Of a stretch of DNA of 64,000 bases, positions 61,288 through 64,000 are shown one piece after another. The notes beneath the pieces are model-generated. The model worked only from the letters and a program-made list of their open reading frames with translations, was not told where the DNA came from and ran no database searches. This DNA comes from Paenibacillus ehimensis NBRC 15659. Its GTDB lineage: Bacteria; Bacillota; Bacilli; Paenibacillales; NBRC-103111. The stretch covers positions 1 through 64,000 of the forward strand of contig NZ_BILX01000005.1 of NCBI RefSeq assembly GCF_004000785.1, written 5' to 3'. Position 1 is the stretch's first letter, and the number at the start of each line of letters is the position of its first letter. Both the position numbers and the translations under genes were made by a program.

Positions 61288-62829
61288 ATGATTGGATTGA
61301 AGCCGAATACCGGAGATATATATTGCGTATTCGTCGAGCAGTTGCAGCGCTATGCCGCGTGTCAGGTGACCCGAATCGAGGAAAAGACTAAGCCGCTGGC
61401 CGCCGTGCTGGAGCTCGACTGGACCGGGGACAAGCTGCCCACGGAAGAAGAGCTCGACAAGATGAAACCGTTATACTGCGATTATTACTTCTGGAATAAC
61501 CGGCTTGATCATTCGTATGTCACAGCGCAGGTTCCCAAACATTACATTTTCGCAGGAAACCGGCCTCCGCTTATCACGGAAGAAACAAACAGCTATACAG
61601 CCAATTGGCATATAGGCAGAAGTATAGTCAACCAATTGAAGTGGCAGAGCATTCCCGAAGCGCGGCGCCGCTCGTTCAAGGAAGCGGCAAAGGACAATAC
61701 GCCGGTTGTCGTCGTGGGCGACGTGCAGTTGGCCCGCTCGACCAGCGCAGTCAATCACGTCGCCCTTCGGCAGTTCTCCGACTTGTCCGTCCTGGAGCAG
61801 TTTCCCTGCCTGACGCGCATCGCCGCCGACCGCCCCTACGAGTCGCTGCTGCCGTTTGTAAACGGCAATCCGTTTATTTACGAGCTGCAACTGGAGAACC
61901 ACGGCTGCACGTCGATCGACCTCCGAAGCAGCAGCTTGGAGCGCCTGATCCTCCAGGCGGATGGGTTGGAGGAGCTGTATTTAAATAAAGAAGTAACCTT
62001 TCTTTCATTAACGGGCACGCCATCGTCCAAGCTGAAAATCCATGCCGAGAACGGCGGACAATGGCTGACGGCCGCCTTTACGGACAATGCGCCGCCGGTA
62101 TGCGGTCTCGAACGTTTGGCCGGATTGCATGTAACAGGGGCGAAGGAGCTGGACCTGGAGCTCATCGTGCGGAGCTACCCTCATTTGAAGGAGCTGCGTC
62201 TATGGGGCAAGCCCGGCAACGTCGTTAATCTTCAGCAGCTCGAACAATTAACGAACCTTACAATATTCAGCACCTACGATATGTTCGGCTTCTCCGGCGA
62301 AGCATTTCCCGGTCCGGACCGGCTGCCCGACCTTACTTGGTTGTGGATGACCAGCTTGCCCGCCGATGCCGCCAAAGCGATTAAGGACAAATACAAGAAA
62401 GAAGTTCCCAAAGGTCTGGACCTGTCGATCACCAAGCCGCGCAAGCCCGAATGGCTGGCCGAAAATCTCAATAACCCTTTCCGCGACTGGGACGGGCGAG
62501 AGCATATCACGGCGGCCCAAGCCAAGAAAGCGATGAATCAATACAAAAAAACGCTGGCGGGCATGTCGGCATTACCGGAGCAAATCCGGAGCGGCGGCCT
62601 AACGGCAGCCGAGGCGGAGTCCGCGCTGGACGCGTTAGTGTCCGACTACACCAAAGCGTTCAACCAAATGGACCGCCGCAGCGGCTTTATCGAAACGGTG
62701 GAGCGCGAGGAAATTTATACGGTGCTGGAGGATCTGTTAAGCGGAGCACAGGAGACGTTGTCTGCCGCAGGCATCGAGGTGGACGCAGATAAGCTGTTCG
62801 ATACTTTCGATAAGCTGCGCGATTTTTAA
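61288..62829 (+). CDS. Leucine-rich-repeat-like protein with Imm26-like N terminus
   Basis: 513 residues, no signal peptide. Residues about 1-90 (KPNTGDIYCVFVEQLQRYAACQVTRIEE) resemble the small Imm26-type beta domain. Residues about 175-380 hold irregular leucine-rich repeats: LRQFSDLSVLEQFPCLTRI, SIDLRSSSLERLILQADGLEELYL, ELDLELIVRSYPHLKELRLWG, LEQLTNLTIFSTYDMFG. The C terminus (about 420-510) is helical and acidic. Similar proteins appear in Paenibacillus as uncharacterised or gliding motility proteins, a name with little support. Start ATG has AAAGG upstream. No toxin gene is adjacent. Confidence 0.75.
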   Translation: MIGLKPNTGDIYCVFVEQLQRYAACQVTRIEEKTKPLAAVLELDWTGDKLPTEEELDKMKPLYCDYYFWNNRLDHSYVTAQVPKHYIFAGNRPPLITEETNSYTANWHIGRSIVNQLKWQSIPEARRRSFKEAAKDNTPVVVVGDVQLARSTSAVNHVALRQFSDLSVLEQFPCLTRIAADRPYESLLPFVNGNPFIYELQLENHGCTSIDLRSSSLERLILQADGLEELYLNKEVTFLSLTGTPSSKLKIHAENGGQWLTAAFTDNAPPVCGLERLAGLHVTGAKELDLELIVRSYPHLKELRLWGKPGNVVNLQQLEQLTNLTIFSTYDMFGFSGEAFPGPDRLPDLTWLWMTSLPADAAKAIKDKYKKEVPKGLDLSITKPRKPEWLAENLNNPFRDWDGREHITAAQAKKAMNQYKKTLAGMSALPEQIRSGGLTAAEAESALDALVSDYTKAFNQMDRRSGFIETVEREEIYTVLEDLLSGAQETLSAAGIEVDADKLFDTFDKLRDF

Positions 62830-62842
62830 CAAGCAGCAAGAA

Positions 62843-62890
62843 AAAAAAGGGAAGCCCCGCTGCAGCAGCGAGCGCTTCGCTGGCTTCATT
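62843..62890 (-). terminator. Terminator of the GH20-like gene
   Basis: On the minus strand GAAGCC ... GGGCTTC enclose a further AGCGAAGCGCTCGCT hairpin, followed by a run of eight T. Confidence 0.75.
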
Positions 62891-62894
62891 TCGT

Positions 62895-64000
62895 TTAAAA
62901 AGGATTCATCACATGGAAAAAGACATTCGGCGACGCCATCCGGTAATAGTAGCTGCACCAGCCGACGCCGCGGTTGTTGAACCGGTTGGACGAGCTGTAC
63001 ACGAGCCGCTCCTGCTCCAGCTCTTCGATCCGTTCGATCCGGCCCTCCACATAGTCGAGCAGTCTTAACGAAGCCGTATCCAGCCGGTTGACGACTCCGC
63101 CGTAGCGGATGTCGATGACTTCCCAGCCGAACGGCTTGAACATCCGCAGCCATTGGGCGCGATGCGCGGCCCGCAGTTCCCGTACCGCTTCCGCAATCTC
63201 CGGCAGCACCTCCGTCGCGATGCGTCTCAGCGTCCCCGTATCCTTGGCGTCGTACGCCCGTTTCAGCACGATGCCGATCTCGCTTTTCCGCTTCAGCACG
63301 CCGCACAGCTTCTCCGGCACCTCGAACAAATAATCCAGCTCGGCCTCCTTGACGCGCCGGCTGCGGATGTCCTGCTCCACCTTCGCATAATGCGCGGACA
63401 GCTCCAGTCCTTCGATTTGCTTGTCGAACAGCCCGAGCAGCACGTCCTGGTACAGCAAAAACTTGGAAGGATTGCTCTGCATCCGGTTGTTCGGCTCGGA
63501 GCCGGGCACCTCGTCCAAATCCTTGAACGTCAGGAAGGCGCCGGCCTCGATGCCGGTGCAGAACTTGACCCGCTCCGCGAGCTTCGCCGGATCCGGCTTC
63601 GCTTCCGAATACGCGTGCTCCGCATAGAGCTGCATGCCGAGCAAAGCCGCAAAAGGATTACTCTCCATGCCATCGTCGCCCCACATGGTCGCATAAACCT
63701 CGCGGATGCCTTCTCTTTTGCACACCTGCAGCGCGGCGTCGGAGGCGTTCAGCGATAAGCCGTAATTGACCCCGAACGTGTTAAATACCCAGACGGCGCC
63801 GGCAAATACCAAGTTGCAGCCGAGCGGACGGTGCTTGGCAATGAGGTTCTCGTAGTCCTCCTGCTCCATGTGGTTATAATCCCAGTATACCATGTCCACA
63901 TCTTTAGGAATGCGGCGAGCCATCTCCTCCGGAATTTGCGTATCCTTGTCATAATAATCGCTGCCGTTCTGCGAAGCGAGCTTCAGGAACATGTCGCTCC
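62895..64000 (-). CDS. GH20-like beta-N-acetylhexosaminidase, 5' end outside window
   Basis: The frame is open to the window edge (the first visible codons read SDMFLKL), so the N-terminal part and catalytic Asp-Glu pair are missing. The visible 365 residues contain DVDMVYWDYNHMEQEDYENLI, NLVFAGAVWVFNTFGVNYGLSLN, REVYATMWGDDGMESNPFAALLGMQLYAEHAYSE, which follow the second half of the GH20 barrel (the Trp and Asp that line the GlcNAc pocket), then a helical C-terminal domain. Expected to release terminal GlcNAc or GalNAc. Fits the N-glycan theme of the window. The true start is beyond 64000. Confidence 0.78.
   Translation of the reverse strand, partial: SDMFLKLASQNGSDYYDKDTQIPEEMARRIPKDVDMVYWDYNHMEQEDYENLIAKHRPLGCNLVFAGAVWVFNTFGVNYGLSLNASDAALQVCKREGIREVYATMWGDDGMESNPFAALLGMQLYAEHAYSEAKPDPAKLAERVKFCTGIEAGAFLTFKDLDEVPGSEPNNRMQSNPSKFLLYQDVLLGLFDKQIEGLELSAHYAKVEQDIRSRRVKEAELDYLFEVPEKLCGVLKRKSEIGIVLKRAYDAKDTGTLRRIATEVLPEIAEAVRELRAAHRAQWLRMFKPFGWEVIDIRYGGVVNRLDTASLRLLDYVEGRIERIEELEQERLVYSSSNRFNNRGVGWCSYYYRMASPNVFFHVMNPF

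Overview
The window reads as chromosome of a high-GC, low-repeat Firmicute of the Paenibacillus type. Supporting signs: LplA/LplB/YtcP-style sugar importers, YesM/YesN two-component proteins, AraC sensors with membrane domains, SLH-anchored polysaccharide lyase, YhgE/Pip, YdjO-like and bh-type small zinc proteins, a cytochrome bd oxidase with a short subunit I, strong GGAGG ribosome sites and short U-tailed terminators. I saw no rRNA, tRNA, insertion sequence or CRISPR array. Protein family calls come from reading motifs, not from database searches.

Layout. 1-2.6 kb: end of an OB-fold protein with a MacB/FtsX-type ABC transporter whose external domain is His-rich. 2.6-5.9 kb: thioredoxin-like protein, two small exported proteins, a GyrI-like protein and a WYL regulator that seems to start at CTG. 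6-10.9 kb (minus): sugar importer plus GH29 fucosidase. 11.2-14 kb: TraB/GumN protein, glyoxalase-fold protein, TetR regulator. 14-21.5 kb (minus): a large secreted PL8 polysaccharide lyase with FN3 and SLH domains, interrupted by a frameshift, and an AraC membrane sensor. 21.7-22.2 kb: GNAT. 22.4-25.7 kb (plus): a compact pqqABCDE cluster, including a 23-codon pqqA, for the redox cofactor pyrroloquinoline quinone; this is the most unusual item because PQQ synthesis is mostly known from Gram-negative bacteria. 25.7-27.2 kb: sigma factor and a YHYH gene with a broken continuation.

27.2-41.6 kb (minus) is one long glycan-use locus: YesM kinase, YesN regulator, solute-binding lipoprotein, two permeases, a 200-bp inverted repeat, then GH125 and GH38 alpha-mannosidases on either side of a large clan GH-A enzyme, closed by a strong terminator. 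With the GH29 fucosidase and the GH20-like enzyme at the right edge, this recalls the N-glycan locus of Streptococcus pneumoniae, but with a different regulator and importer.

41.8-47.8 kb (plus): cydABDC, cytochrome bd oxidase and its assembly ABC exporter. 48-50.2 kb: YdjO-like protein, cold shock protein with a structured leader, SorC-type regulator, bh-type protein. 50.3-57.4 kb (minus): two Cof-type HAD phosphatases, a ferric-iron-type ABC importer, a YhfI-like metallo-hydrolase and a Nudix hydrolase. 57.5-62.8 kb (plus): Rpn-family nuclease, YhgE/Pip membrane protein, and a leucine-rich protein with an Imm26-like N terminus. The right edge cuts a GH20-like hexosaminidase.
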